A stretch of 37,997 bases of DNA from contig JAGCLA010000010.1 in NCBI GenBank assembly GCA_017647225.1, forward strand, positions 1-37,997, read 5' to 3'. Positions 21,003 through 30,000 of this stretch are shown one piece after another (position 1 is the first letter of the stretch; each line of letters opens with the position of its first letter). The notes below the pieces were generated by a model. It saw nothing but the letters and a program-made list of their open reading frames with translations, had not been told where the DNA came from and did not search any database. The position numbers and the translations under genes were made by a program. The DNA is from Bacteroidaceae bacterium (GTDB lineage: Bacteria; Bacteroidota; Bacteroidia; Bacteroidales; Bacteroidaceae).

Positions 21003-22019
21003 ATGAAAAGAGTCGCAGTTGTCATACTTAACTATAACGGAGCGCCGATGCTTGAGAAATTCTTGCCGTCGGTTGTTGCATTCTCGCCCGAAGCAGAGGT
21101 CATTGTCGCTGACAATGCATCGTCTGATGCTTCTTTGGAATTTTTGAGGGCGAATTATCCGGCACTGCGAACAATATCCCTCGACAAGAACTACGGTTTT
21201 GCCGAAGGGTATAACAAAGCGCTGGCACAAGTCGATTCTGAGTATTATATATTGCTGAATTCCGACGTTGAGGTTGCTGCGGGCTGGATAGCTCCCATGC
21301 TCTCGTTTATGGACGGCAATGCGGCAGCTGTCGCGTGTCAGCCGAAACTACTCGATTATAAGAACAGAGAGTGTTTTGAATATGCTGGTGCAGCCGGTGG
21401 ATTTATCGACCGTTATGGCTACCCCTATTGCAGAGGCCGACTTTTCGGCACTGTTGAAAAGGATTGTGGGCAGTACAATGATATTTATCGTGTGTTCTGG
21501 ACCACAGGCGCGGCAATGATGGTGCGAAGCAAGGATTATTGGGCTGCAGGAGGTCTTGACGGTAACTTCTTTGCCCATATGGAAGAGGTTGATTTCTGCT
21601 GGCGTCTGCAATCGCGTGGCGGAGAACTGTATTGTGTGCCTGAAAGTGTAGTCTATCATGTGGGCGGTGCAACGCTCGACAAGAGCAACCCACGAAAGAC
21701 TTTCCTTAATTTCCGTAACAATTTGTTGATGCTATACAAGAATCTACCTGAACAGGAACTGCGCTCTGTTATGCGCACGCGCTCTGTGCTTGATTATGTC
21801 GCGGCATTGAAATTCTTGTTGTCGGGTAGTATAGGAGATTTTAAGGCTGTGATAAAAGCCCGAAAGGAGTATAAGCGCATGCGTGGCAGTTATAAGGCTG
21901 TGCGCGAAGAAAACCTTTTGCACACGGTAGTGGGTAAACCTTACGGCAGAGCCCCGTTTATGTTGCTTTGGCAGTATTATGTTCGTGGCAAGAAACATTT
22001 TAATGAGTTGAAAGAATAA
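21003..22019 (+). CDS. Family 2 glycosyltransferase
   Basis: 338 residues. The ATG at 21003 is used because it lies four bases after the mtaB stop and gives the classic GT2 start VAVVILNYNG. The GT-A fold motifs are DNASSD at 37-42, LNSDVE at 85-90 (metal/nucleotide-binding DxD-like) and HMEEVDFCWRL near 192-201, which carries the catalytic base region. The pattern resembles rhamnosyl-type GT2 enzymes of the WcaE/RfbN kind that transfer a sugar from dTDP- or UDP-sugar. There are no clear transmembrane segments apart from a hydrophobic stretch near the C-terminus (APFMLLWQYYV). The acceptor is unknown. It lies in the middle of a three-gene unit with two tRNA/rRNA-type enzymes, which gives no functional hint. 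Confidence 0.85.
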   Translation: MKRVAVVILNYNGAPMLEKFLPSVVAFSPEAEVIVADNASSDASLEFLRANYPALRTISLDKNYGFAEGYNKALAQVDSEYYILLNSDVEVAAGWIAPMLSFMDGNAAAVACQPKLLDYKNRECFEYAGAAGGFIDRYGYPYCRGRLFGTVEKDCGQYNDIYRVFWTTGAAMMVRSKDYWAAGGLDGNFFAHMEEVDFCWRLQSRGGELYCVPESVVYHVGGATLDKSNPRKTFLNFRNNLLMLYKNLPEQELRSVMRTRSVLDYVAALKFLLSGSIGDFKAVIKARKEYKRMRGSYKAVREENLLHTVVGKPYGRAPFMLLWQYYVRGKKHFNELKE

Positions 22020-22023
22020 GAAT

Positions 22024-22728
22024 ATGGAGGTTGCATTATATCTTTTGCCTGTTACTTTGGGCGAAACCCCTTTGAGCAATGTATTGCCACAGTATAATAG
22101 TGAGGTGATTGCCGGAATACGTCATTTTATTGTTGAGGATGTGCGCTCGGCACGTCGTTTTTTGCGTAAGGTCGATTCGCAGTTCGATATCGACGGCTCT
22201 ACATTCTACGAATTGAACAAGCATACATCGCCCGAGGCTGTTGCCGGATACTTGAAACCGTTGCAGGCAGGTAAACCGATGGGAGTTATATCAGAGGCGG
22301 GCTGTCCTGCTGTTGCCGACCCGGGAGCCGATGTCGTTGCGATAGCGCAACGCAAGGGGCTGAAGGTTGTTCCTTTGGTTGGCCCTTCGAGCATAATCCT
22401 TTCTGTCATGGCTTCAGGGTTCAATGGTCAGAGCTTTGCCTTCAACGGCTACCTGCCGATAAAGCCTGATGAGAGAGCGAAGAAGTTGCGCGCGCTTGAA
22501 CAGCGTATATACAATGAGGACCAGACGCAATTGTTCATAGAAACACCATACCGTAACGGTAAGATGCTTGAAGATATCCTTGCCAATTGTCGTCCGCAAA
22601 CAAAGCTCTGCATTGCTGCAAATCTTACATGTGCGGACGAATATGTGCAGACACGTACGGTAAAAGAGTGGAAAGGCCACGTTCCCGATTTGTCTAAGAT
22701 ACCTTGTATCTTTTTATTGTATAAGTAA
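22024..22728 (+). CDS. RsmI-like SAM-dependent methyltransferase (tetrapyrrole methylase fold)
   Basis: 234 residues. Conserved parts match the RsmI branch of the tetrapyrrole methylase superfamily: SEAGCPAVADPG at 90-101 (compare SDAGTPxISDPG), GPSSIILSVMASG at 120-132 and FAFNGYLP at 138-145. RsmI methylates the 2'-OH of C1402 in 16S rRNA. This protein is shorter than RsmI (about 280), lacks its C-terminal extension, and has a divergent N-terminus (LYLLPVTLGETPLSNVLP instead of LYVVATPIGNL). It is probably the second, Bacteroidetes-specific paralogue, so I leave the symbol empty. It starts four bases after the GT2 stop. A fold-back repeat begins 21 bases after its end. Confidence 0.8.
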   Translation: MEVALYLLPVTLGETPLSNVLPQYNSEVIAGIRHFIVEDVRSARRFLRKVDSQFDIDGSTFYELNKHTSPEAVAGYLKPLQAGKPMGVISEAGCPAVADPGADVVAIAQRKGLKVVPLVGPSSIILSVMASGFNGQSFAFNGYLPIKPDERAKKLRALEQRIYNEDQTQLFIETPYRNGKMLEDILANCRPQTKLCIAANLTCADEYVQTRTVKEWKGHVPDLSKIPCIFLLYK

Positions 22729-22749
22729 TAGGGGATATATAGTATTTTA

Positions 22750-22924
22750 GGCAATAATATAGCAGTTTACCCAAAAGGTTATGTCGTACTGAGCAAAGTG
22801 AAGTATCTCTGTTTTGGTGGATTTGAGATTCTTTACTTACGTTCAGACGTGTTGTTGAGAGCTTGCTCGAAAAATGACAATCTCGCGAATAATATCAACA
22901 TTGGGTCAACAGATATATTATTAC
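22750..22924 (-). repeat. MITE-like fold-back element, copy 1
   Basis: About 175 bases bounded by imperfect inverted ends (GGCAATAATATAG...TTACCC and GGGTCAACAG...TATTATTAC), with a second, inner inverted pair. One inner arm has TACTGAGCAAAGTGAAGTAT and the other, reversed, CTGAACGTAAGTAAAGA. It encodes nothing. The same ends and inner motifs occur at 36455-36612 in the opposite orientation. Confidence 0.75.
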
Positions 22925-22986
22925 TTTAAAAAGTGATATTCGAATAGCGGTTTGTTAAGCAGATTGTGTGTTTCTGCTTAATCAAT

Positions 22987-23025
22987 AACGGCATTCCCTG
23001 CTGCAGTATGGAATGCCGTTGTTTT
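22987..23025 (+). terminator. Hairpin with T-run downstream of the RsmI-like gene
   Basis: An 11-bp perfect stem AACGGCATTCC/GGAATGCCGTT with a 12-base loop, followed by GTTTT. It is the first good terminator after 22728 and comes after the fold-back element, so the repeat is probably transcribed with the mtaB operon. Confidence 0.75.
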
Positions 23026-23100
23026 ATATAATGCTTTGAAAATTAGAATGTTTTCTAAAAAAAAGCTTTGTTGTTTTTCTTCTCTTTTTGAAAAATTTTG

Positions 23101-23108
23101 TAATTTTG
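23101..23108 (+). promoter_or_regulatory. -7 element of the secreted BspA-like gene
   Basis: TAATTTTG followed by CACTCCAAAAT; a perfect TAnnTTTG with the same 15-base extension as upstream of panC. The leader to the ATG is about 120 bases with no obvious hairpin. Confidence 0.6.
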
Positions 23109-23234
23109 CACTCCAAAATTAAAAATCGTTGTCAAATCGTTAAAAAACGGGTTTTCCGCTATGAACAGCACTTCTCTTTTGGCTGTGTATGGGGATATTC
23201 TTGAAACCTGTTTTTGCGTTTGCTTTTTTTTACT

Positions 23235-24686
23235 ATGAAAACAAAGGTTTGTATATTAGTTGGAATTCTGTTTAGCTTGTTTGCTATACCCGGCTTTGCT
23301 CAGGAGGTTACAGTTGATGGCATTAAATATGAACTTAACAAGAAAGTTTATATTGCTGTAGGCTCTGTCAATGCTCAGGAAATTGATGCGCCTGGCGAAG
23401 CAATGGTTGTTTCTGGTAATTATTCTGGTGACATTGTTATTCCTGAAACAATCACATATAATGAAAATGTCTATACTGTTACATCTATTGGTAATAATGC
23501 TTTTTTTAACACCGGACTTACTTCTTTGTCAATACCTGCAACGGTGGAGGCTTTTGGAATCAAGGGTATTATGAATTGCAAATCATTGAAACTTATAATT
23601 TGTAATGCTGCAGTTCCTCCTAAAATGGCAAAACAGGCATTCCAGGCTATGGATAGTGCGGTTGAAAATATGGTACTGGTTGTGCCGGCACAAAATATTG
23701 ACTTATATGTGGATGATCCGGTTTGGGGAATGTTTATGTACGACCCGACACGAACTGATACGGAAAGTCATGTTGTCGTAAGAACCAATTATGTGCTTGA
23801 CGACGGGTTGGCTGCTTTTGAAGAGAAAGCAAAAATTCATTATGAAATTAATTCTAATGGTGATACCATTAATTGGCATTATGAGAGCTATAATTCTGCA
23901 TTCAACGAGTACAATGCAGTGTCTTATAAGCGTACATTCCGAAATACCAATTGGCAGGCGTTGTATGTGCCGTTGGAGTTGCGTTACGACGATTGGAAAG
24001 ATAAATTCGAAGTAGCACGTATTGACGGAATTGTAGAACAGGATGCCGACCGCAATGGAGTGTATGACCATTTCTATGCCCAAGCGACAATTATGGCAGA
24101 GGGCGATTCGGTGCTGCCACACAAACTCTATCTTATCAGAGCGTTGAATGAGTCGCCCGAAGGCGGTGATACAATAATTGTGTCGAAATATTCCCAAACC
24201 GATGATGACGGTGATTATCTTTATAGAGTTTATACAAATGTTATAGATGGTAATTCTGTCGCTGACGATGTGCAGGAATTTGTTGCCGAAGGTAGTGGTA
24301 ATGTATATACTTTCAGAGGACAATATAAGGCAACGAATATCGTGGAGCCACGCGACGCAAACGGCGACCCTGTTCAGCCATACTGTTATGCTATGACGGG
24401 CGGAGTGTTGAAGCGTCCTAATCCTGCCAATGTTGCAGGTGTGCCTCTCGGAGCATTCCGTTGGTGGCTCGAAGTGACTCCGGGTTCAGCAACGTCGGAA
24501 ATTTCGAGTAAAAGTGTCGGTTTCCAGTTTGCGACCCATGAGAATGTAACATCGGTGGGCTCTATCGAGGTCGATTTAAGTGAGATTGAGGGGCTTGGAG
24601 TTTATTACAACCTTAATGGTATTCGTGTTGATGAACCACAAAAAGGCTTGTTTATTAAAAACGGTAAGAAAGTTCTGTTGCGCTAA
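23235..24686 (+). CDS. Secreted protein with short BspA-like LRR segment and C-terminal sorting-like tail
   Basis: 483 residues from the ATG at 23235. An upstream in-frame non-ATG start at 23214 would only add seven residues before the signal peptide. The signal peptide is MKTKVCILVGILFSLFAIPGFA (residues 1-22), cut before QEV. Residues 30-160 hold one or two LRR_5-like units (YTVTSIGNNAFFNTGLTSLSIP). The middle (about 190-440) is beta-rich and not recognised. The end (GVYYNLNGIRVDEPQKGLFI, then KNGKKVLLR) matches the short YxLxGxxV...KGxYIxNGKKVxxK tail common on exported Bacteroidales proteins, probably a type IX sorting signal. It is followed after 13 bases by a 58-residue gene, likely cotranscribed. 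Function unknown. Confidence 0.78.
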   Translation: MKTKVCILVGILFSLFAIPGFAQEVTVDGIKYELNKKVYIAVGSVNAQEIDAPGEAMVVSGNYSGDIVIPETITYNENVYTVTSIGNNAFFNTGLTSLSIPATVEAFGIKGIMNCKSLKLIICNAAVPPKMAKQAFQAMDSAVENMVLVVPAQNIDLYVDDPVWGMFMYDPTRTDTESHVVVRTNYVLDDGLAAFEEKAKIHYEINSNGDTINWHYESYNSAFNEYNAVSYKRTFRNTNWQALYVPLELRYDDWKDKFEVARIDGIVEQDADRNGVYDHFYAQATIMAEGDSVLPHKLYLIRALNESPEGGDTIIVSKYSQTDDDGDYLYRVYTNVIDGNSVADDVQEFVAEGSGNVYTFRGQYKATNIVEPRDANGDPVQPYCYAMTGGVLKRPNPANVAGVPLGAFRWWLEVTPGSATSEISSKSVGFQFATHENVTSVGSIEVDLSEIEGLGVYYNLNGIRVDEPQKGLFIKNGKKVLLR

Positions 24687-24699
24687 AATTGAGGCTACT

Positions 24700-24876
24700 A
24701 TGAAAAAGATATATATTACACCGGAAATTGAGGTAATTGATATGGCCTCCGAGGGAATGTTGGCTCTTTCTATAAATGGTAAGCCTAACACGGGTAGTGG
24801 CAATAATGACTGGGCCGACAGGTATGATGCTGCAGCCGACCGTCGCCAATGGGGTAACTTATGGAGTAAGGCATAG
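24700..24876 (+). CDS. Small 58-residue protein downstream of the secreted BspA-like gene
   Basis: Starts MKKIYITPEIEVIDMASEGM, continues LALSINGKPNTGSGNNDW and ends RRQWGNLWSKA. The gene lies 13 bases after the previous stop. It has no signal peptide, lipobox or membrane segment. The layout (an MKK-Y-x-P-E-(I/V)-E leader, an MLALS junction and a Gly/Asn/Asp-rich tail) is one I recall in many small, poorly described Bacteroidales proteins, often next to exported proteins. The tail has charged and aromatic residues but no Cys, so disulfide or lanthionine bridging is excluded. Whether it is a peptide precursor, a chaperone-like partner or a regulatory protein is unknown. The real start must be this ATG, because longer in-frame readings overlap the upstream gene. 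Confidence 0.65.
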   Translation: MKKIYITPEIEVIDMASEGMLALSINGKPNTGSGNNDWADRYDAAADRRQWGNLWSKA

Positions 24877-24898
24877 TCCGTATGTCGGTCTTATGCCT
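24869..24898. terminator. Weak hairpin between the small gene and uvrB
   Basis: AGGCATA/TATGCCT, a 7-bp stem with a 16-base loop, covers both converging stop codons (24874-24876 and 24891-24893). No long T-run follows, so it is a modest bidirectional terminator at best. Confidence 0.35.
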
Positions 24899-26921
24899 CT
24901 TTGCTCTTTAATATCTCCTGCAGCTTGAACATCTCGTCACGATATTGTGCGGCTTCGATAAATTCCATTTTTTCTGCAGCTTCCTGCATCTGGCGACGGG
25001 TGCGTTCTATACTCTTCTTGAGTTGTTCGGCACTCATGTATTCCACGATAGGGTCGCAAGCAATGGCGTTCTGCATATCCTCTTCGTAGTATCTCTTTGC
25101 GCCCTTTCTCTCCTCTTTGTCTTTTCTTTCCAAAGCAAGAGCGTTGGTTATCTCTTTCTTTATCTGTGTCGGCGTAATGCCGTTCTCTTCGTTGTAGCGC
25201 ATCTGCTTCTCTCTGCGACGTGTTGTTTCGTCTATGGTGCGCTTCATGCTTTCGGTGATGTTGTCGGCATAGAATATCACAAGGCCGTTCACATTTCGTG
25301 CGGCACGTCCTGCGGTCTGGGTCAGTGAACGGTGGCTGCGCAGGAATCCTTCCTTGTCGGCATCAAGTATTGCTACCAATGACACTTCGGGAAGGTCAAG
25401 TCCTTCGCGGAGAAGGTTCACACCTATGAGCACATCGTATAACCCCTCGCGCAGGTCGGTCATTATCTGTATGCGTTCAAGCGTATCGACATCGCTGTGG
25501 ATATAATTGCATCGCACGCCGTTCCTTTGCAGGTAGTCGGTAAGCTCTTCGGCCATTCGCTTGGTGAGTGTAGTGACAAGTACGCGTTCTTCACGTTCCA
25601 CGCGTAGCTGTATCTCTTCCATGAGGTCATCGACCTGGTTGGCAAGGGGGCGTATCTCTATTACCGGGTCAAGAAGTCCTGTGGGGCGTATTACCTGCTC
25701 TACAACAACGCCTTCGCTCTTGTCAAGTTCGTAGTCGGCAGGCGTTGCACTTACATAAATGGTCTGCGGTGTAAGTGCTTCGAATTCTTCAAACCGCAAT
25801 GGGCGGTTGTCAAATGCTGCAGGCAGGCGGAATCCGAACTCTACAAGGTTTTTCTTTCGTGCGCGGTCGCCACCGTACATGGCGTGTATCTGCGGAACGC
25901 TTACGTGGCTTTCGTCGATGATAAGCAAAAAGTCCTTCGGGAAAAAGTCGAGAAGGCAATAGGGGCGTGTGCCGGCCTCGCGTCCGTCAAAGTAACGTGA
26001 GTAGTTCTCTATTCCTGAGCAATGTCCCAATTCGCGCAACATCTCAATGTCGTATGTCACGCGTTCGTGCAGTCGCTTGGCTTCAAGCGGCCTGCCAATC
26101 TCGCTGAAATACTCTTCGCGGTCGGCGAGGTCTTTCTCTATTTCGGCAATGGCACGTTCTGTGCTTTCCTTTGTGGTCATGAAAAGGTTTGCGGGGTAAA
26201 TCCTGTAATCGTCGAAAGTGGCAATGCGTACCCCTGTGACATTGTCAATCTCTTCGATGCCGTCGATGTCGTCGTCCCAGAATGTTATTCGCAGCACATG
26301 GTCGCTGTAGGCAAGGCTCACCTCGACTGTGTCGCCTTTGACGCGGAAGTTGCCACGTTCAAGGTTTATGTCGTTACGTGTGTATAGGCTGCCGACAAGC
26401 TTGCGGAGAAATACATTGCGGTCAATCTTGTCGCCTACTCTTATCTCAATGACATTGTTGTAAAAGTCGCTCGGGTTACCCATACCGTATATGCATGAAA
26501 CGGAGGATATTACGACAACGTCTTTTCTGCCCGACAGCAGAGCCGACGTCGCGGCAAGGCGTAGCTTGTCTATCTCGTCGTTTATGGCGAGGTCTTTTTC
26601 TATGTAGGTGTCGCTCGAAGGAATGTATGCTTCGGGCTGGTAATAGTCGTAGTACGAAACGTAGTATTCGACGGCATTGTTAGGGAAAAAACCTTTGAAC
26701 TCGTTGTATAGCTGTGCTGCAAGAGTCTTGTTGTGGCTTAGTATGAGGGTGGGGCGGTTTATCTCCTTTATCACGTTAGCCATGGTAAAGGTTTTTCCCG
26801 AGCCTGTTACACCGAGCAGTGTCTGTGCCGGTGCCCCTGCCTTTATGCCTTCGACAAGTTGTGCTATGGCTTCGGGCTGGTCGCCCATAGGCGCATAATC
26901 CGATACGAGTTCAAATTTCAT
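24891..26921 (-). CDS. uvrB: Excinuclease ABC subunit B
   Basis: 676 residues, normal for UvrB, the damage-verifying helicase-like subunit of nucleotide excision repair. Walker A GVTGSGKT is at 37-44. The beta-hairpin that probes the lesion is YYDYYQPEAYIPSSDTYIEK at about 90-109. A DESH box (IIDESHVS near 339) and the helicase motif VSLVAILDADKEGFLRS follow, and a C-terminal UVR domain (about 635-670) contacts UvrC. All key parts are intact. It converges on the small gene at 24876 and diverges from the GH27-GH16 gene. A possible -7 element lies at 26946-26953; no LexA-type box was recognised. Confidence 0.98.
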   Translation of the reverse strand: MKFELVSDYAPMGDQPEAIAQLVEGIKAGAPAQTLLGVTGSGKTFTMANVIKEINRPTLILSHNKTLAAQLYNEFKGFFPNNAVEYYVSYYDYYQPEAYIPSSDTYIEKDLAINDEIDKLRLAATSALLSGRKDVVVISSVSCIYGMGNPSDFYNNVIEIRVGDKIDRNVFLRKLVGSLYTRNDINLERGNFRVKGDTVEVSLAYSDHVLRITFWDDDIDGIEEIDNVTGVRIATFDDYRIYPANLFMTTKESTERAIAEIEKDLADREEYFSEIGRPLEAKRLHERVTYDIEMLRELGHCSGIENYSRYFDGREAGTRPYCLLDFFPKDFLLIIDESHVSVPQIHAMYGGDRARKKNLVEFGFRLPAAFDNRPLRFEEFEALTPQTIYVSATPADYELDKSEGVVVEQVIRPTGLLDPVIEIRPLANQVDDLMEEIQLRVEREERVLVTTLTKRMAEELTDYLQRNGVRCNYIHSDVDTLERIQIMTDLREGLYDVLIGVNLLREGLDLPEVSLVAILDADKEGFLRSHRSLTQTAGRAARNVNGLVIFYADNITESMKRTIDETTRRREKQMRYNEENGITPTQIKKEITNALALERKDKEERKGAKRYYEEDMQNAIACDPIVEYMSAEQLKKSIERTRRQMQEAAEKMEFIEAAQYRDEMFKLQEILKSKEA

Positions 26922-26945
26922 TTGCAGTCTTGTTTTAATGAATCG

Positions 26946-26953
26946 CGAATATA
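26946..26953 (-). promoter_or_regulatory. Possible -7 element of uvrB
   Basis: TATATTCG on the minus strand, one base from TAnnTTTG, 24 bases before the uvrB ATG. No TTG at the right distance upstream. Confidence 0.4.
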
Positions 26954-26980
26954 ATTATAAAAATGGAATATGCCATAAAT

Positions 26981-26996
26981 GTTGAACTACTTCAAC
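26981..26996. repeat. Small inverted repeat between divergent promoters
   Basis: GTTGAACTACTTCAAC, 6-bp arms around CTAC, located between the uvrB and GH27-GH16 promoters. It could be an operator; there is no other support. Confidence 0.3.
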
Positions 26997-27047
26997 GAAT
27001 TCTATCAAATAATTATTATAATACTTCATAAATAGTAAATGAGTTAA

Positions 27048-27055
27048 TATCTTTG
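27048..27055 (+). promoter_or_regulatory. -7 element of the GH27-GH16 gene
   Basis: TATCTTTG, exact TAnnTTTG, followed by C, 25 bases before the ATG. The -33 region is A/T-rich without a clear TTTG. Confidence 0.6.
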
Positions 27056-27080
27056 CTAAAATGAATTAAAAAACTTTTAT

Positions 27081-30000
27081 ATGAGAAAATTTATAACTTC
27101 ACTGTTTGTGGCGTTGGCTTTGCCGTTTGTCGCATCAGCAGAGAATCCACCGCTTATGGGTTGGAGTTCTTGGAATACATATGGTTTTCAGATAAACGAC
27201 TCTGTGATACAGGCACAAGCCGATTTTATGGTAAACCTTGGTTTTAAGGATTGTGGTTACAACCATATCAATATCGACGACGGTTTCTTCGGCGGTCGTG
27301 ACAAAGATGGTAACCTTTTGATACACGAGGAACGTTTCCCTAACGGCTTGCGTGGTCTTGTCGATTATATCCATGGCAAGGGCTTGAAGGCTGGTATCTA
27401 TAGCGATGCAGGCCGTAACACCTGCGCCTCTTATTGGGGTAAGCCAAAGGACGAGATTGGTCGTGGTGTAGGTCTGTATGGCCACGATGAAGCCGACCTT
27501 GACCTCTATTTCAATCCTGAAAAATTGAATTTTGATTTTATCAAGATTGATTATTGTGGTGCTGACGCAAACAATAATGACGAAGGTCTTGACCTTAATG
27601 TGGAACAGCGTTATAAGGAGATTGCCGAGGCTATTGCAAAAGTCGGTCGTGACGACATTACATGGAATATCTGCCGTTGGGCATTCCCCGGTACATGGGT
27701 TTGCGACATTGTCGATTCATGGCGTACTACCGAAGATATCTATCTTGGTTGGGAGTCGGTAAAGAGCATAATAAACCAAAGCCTTTATTTGTCGGCATAT
27801 ACAAGCTATGGCCACTACAACGACATGGATATGCTTGAGGTTGGTCGCGGCTTGACCGAAGAGGAAGATAAGACCCACTTCGGTATGTGGTGTATAATGA
27901 GCTCTCCGTTGCTTATAGGCTGTGATATGAACGATATCAAGGGCAATGCTCTTGAACTTATGCAGAACAAGGAACTTATTGCTTTGAATCAGAATACTCT
28001 CGGTTTGCAGGCTTATGTGGCAAAAAGGGAGAATGGCGGTTATGTTCTTGTAAAGGACGTTGATGAGAAATATGGTCTGAACCGTGCTGTGGCATTCTAT
28101 AACCCTACAGACGCGGAACTCTCAATGAGTATTGACTTCTCTCAACTCGACCTTGCCGGAGAGGTACTTGTACGCGACCTTTTTGAGAAAAAGAATGTGG
28201 GAATCTACGAAGGCTCTCTTGTCGTTACTGTGCCTGCGCATGGAACAAGAATATACAGACTCGAAGCCCAGGAGCGTCTTGAACGTACTGTGTATGAGGC
28301 TGAAACAGCTTGGTTGTCATGCTATCAGGAGCTGAAAAACCATGAAACAGAGGGTACTGCCACCTATCTTGAAAGTTCGTTCTGCTCGGGCGGCGTGAAA
28401 GTAGGCTGGCTTGGCGGTAAGGCCGAAAATGATTTGCAATGGCGTAATGTATATAGCGAAAATGGCGGTGAATATGCTTTGCGTGTCTATTTTGTGACAG
28501 GCGAGGACCGTACAATGAAATTGAGCGTCAATAATGGCAATGCCATTTCTTACACCGGTAATTCGGGAGGCTGGAGCACTGTCGGTTATGCTGAATTTGA
28601 TGTTGTTCTTGAAAAGGGTGAAAATGTTGTTCGTCTTTTCAATGACAACGGATATATGGGTGATATCGACAAGTTGGTGCTTGTCAATAAGAATGTGGCA
28701 GATGAAGTCGAATATTACCCTATAGTATTTGATAAGGCGCAGGATTATACTCATTCAAGCCGTCGCTTGAAGAGCGTGTCGCTTGGCGGACAGCAGTTGC
28801 AGTTGCCTACACCGTTGAAAATGTATAGTAAGATTGACGAGCCCTGTTTTAATGCAAAAGCTGGTGAAACCCTTGCGCCTGCATTCGATTTTTCAGGTAC
28901 ATGGATGAACGGTTTTGTGTATATCGATTATGGACAGGACGGCGTGTTTGACGTTGAACAGAACTCTGATGGCTCTTTAGGCGAAGGATGCGATGCTGTG
29001 GCTTTCTCTTACGCGGAGCCGGAATTGAATTCGGGTAAGGGCTATAACAGCAACGGAGTAAGTGTTTCAAATTCTAATGTGCTTAATCCTCCGGCATTTA
29101 CATTGCCTGCCGACCTTGCTCCCGGTTTTTACCAGATGCGATATAAGGTCGATTGGGCTTCGATAGACCCTGCCGGTCGTGCCGAGGACGGTAATGGTAT
29201 TATAAACAACGGTGGTGCAATATGTGATGTCCTTCTTAATGTACACGAAGATAATGGCGCTCTTGCTGTTGTTGCCGAAAATGGTGCGTTGCTTGCCGAA
29301 AATGGTTCGCAACTGCCTTCAACTGTGCATTTTGGAACTCCTTTGGCTGTAAAGGTTGTTCCCGACAATGGCTATTGCCTTGATTATGTAAGAGTGTTGC
29401 ACGGCCACAACCTCGACGGCGAAGAGAGCATTTGCGGTGTAGCGCAATACCGCGAATTGCAGTTCCCTGCCTATATGCTGAATGGAGATGTAATTACTCT
29501 CCCGGCAGAATACATCGATGGCGATGTGAAATTGACAGCTCATTTTGTGCAAGTGCAGGGCGGTGAATCGGGCGAAGGGTATGCCGTGTCTTTCGATAAG
29601 AATGCAACTGTAGGCGAGAATCGCAATATAACCATAGGCATAAACAGTGAGGTTATTGAAATAAATGGTAATTCGGTATATAATGATTTCACCACAAAGA
29701 GTGTACCTCTTTACAGCACAAGAAATATCCTCTTGAATATCGACGGTGTTGAGGGTAAGGACGCTTATATGTATATCGACTTGAACAATGACGGCCGTTT
29801 CAGCGTGATGCTGAACAATGACGGAACACCTGCCCTTTCAAGCGAGCTGGTTGCTTTCTCATGCTATAATGGAAAGAACAGTGAGGGTGAAACCGCTGAG
29901 TCGGGCGTGCTTGAATCTGTGCCTGTATATAGGCTTGACAAGGTGTTGCCTAATGGTGTGTATCGTGTACGTCTGATATTGGATAACAACAACATAAATC

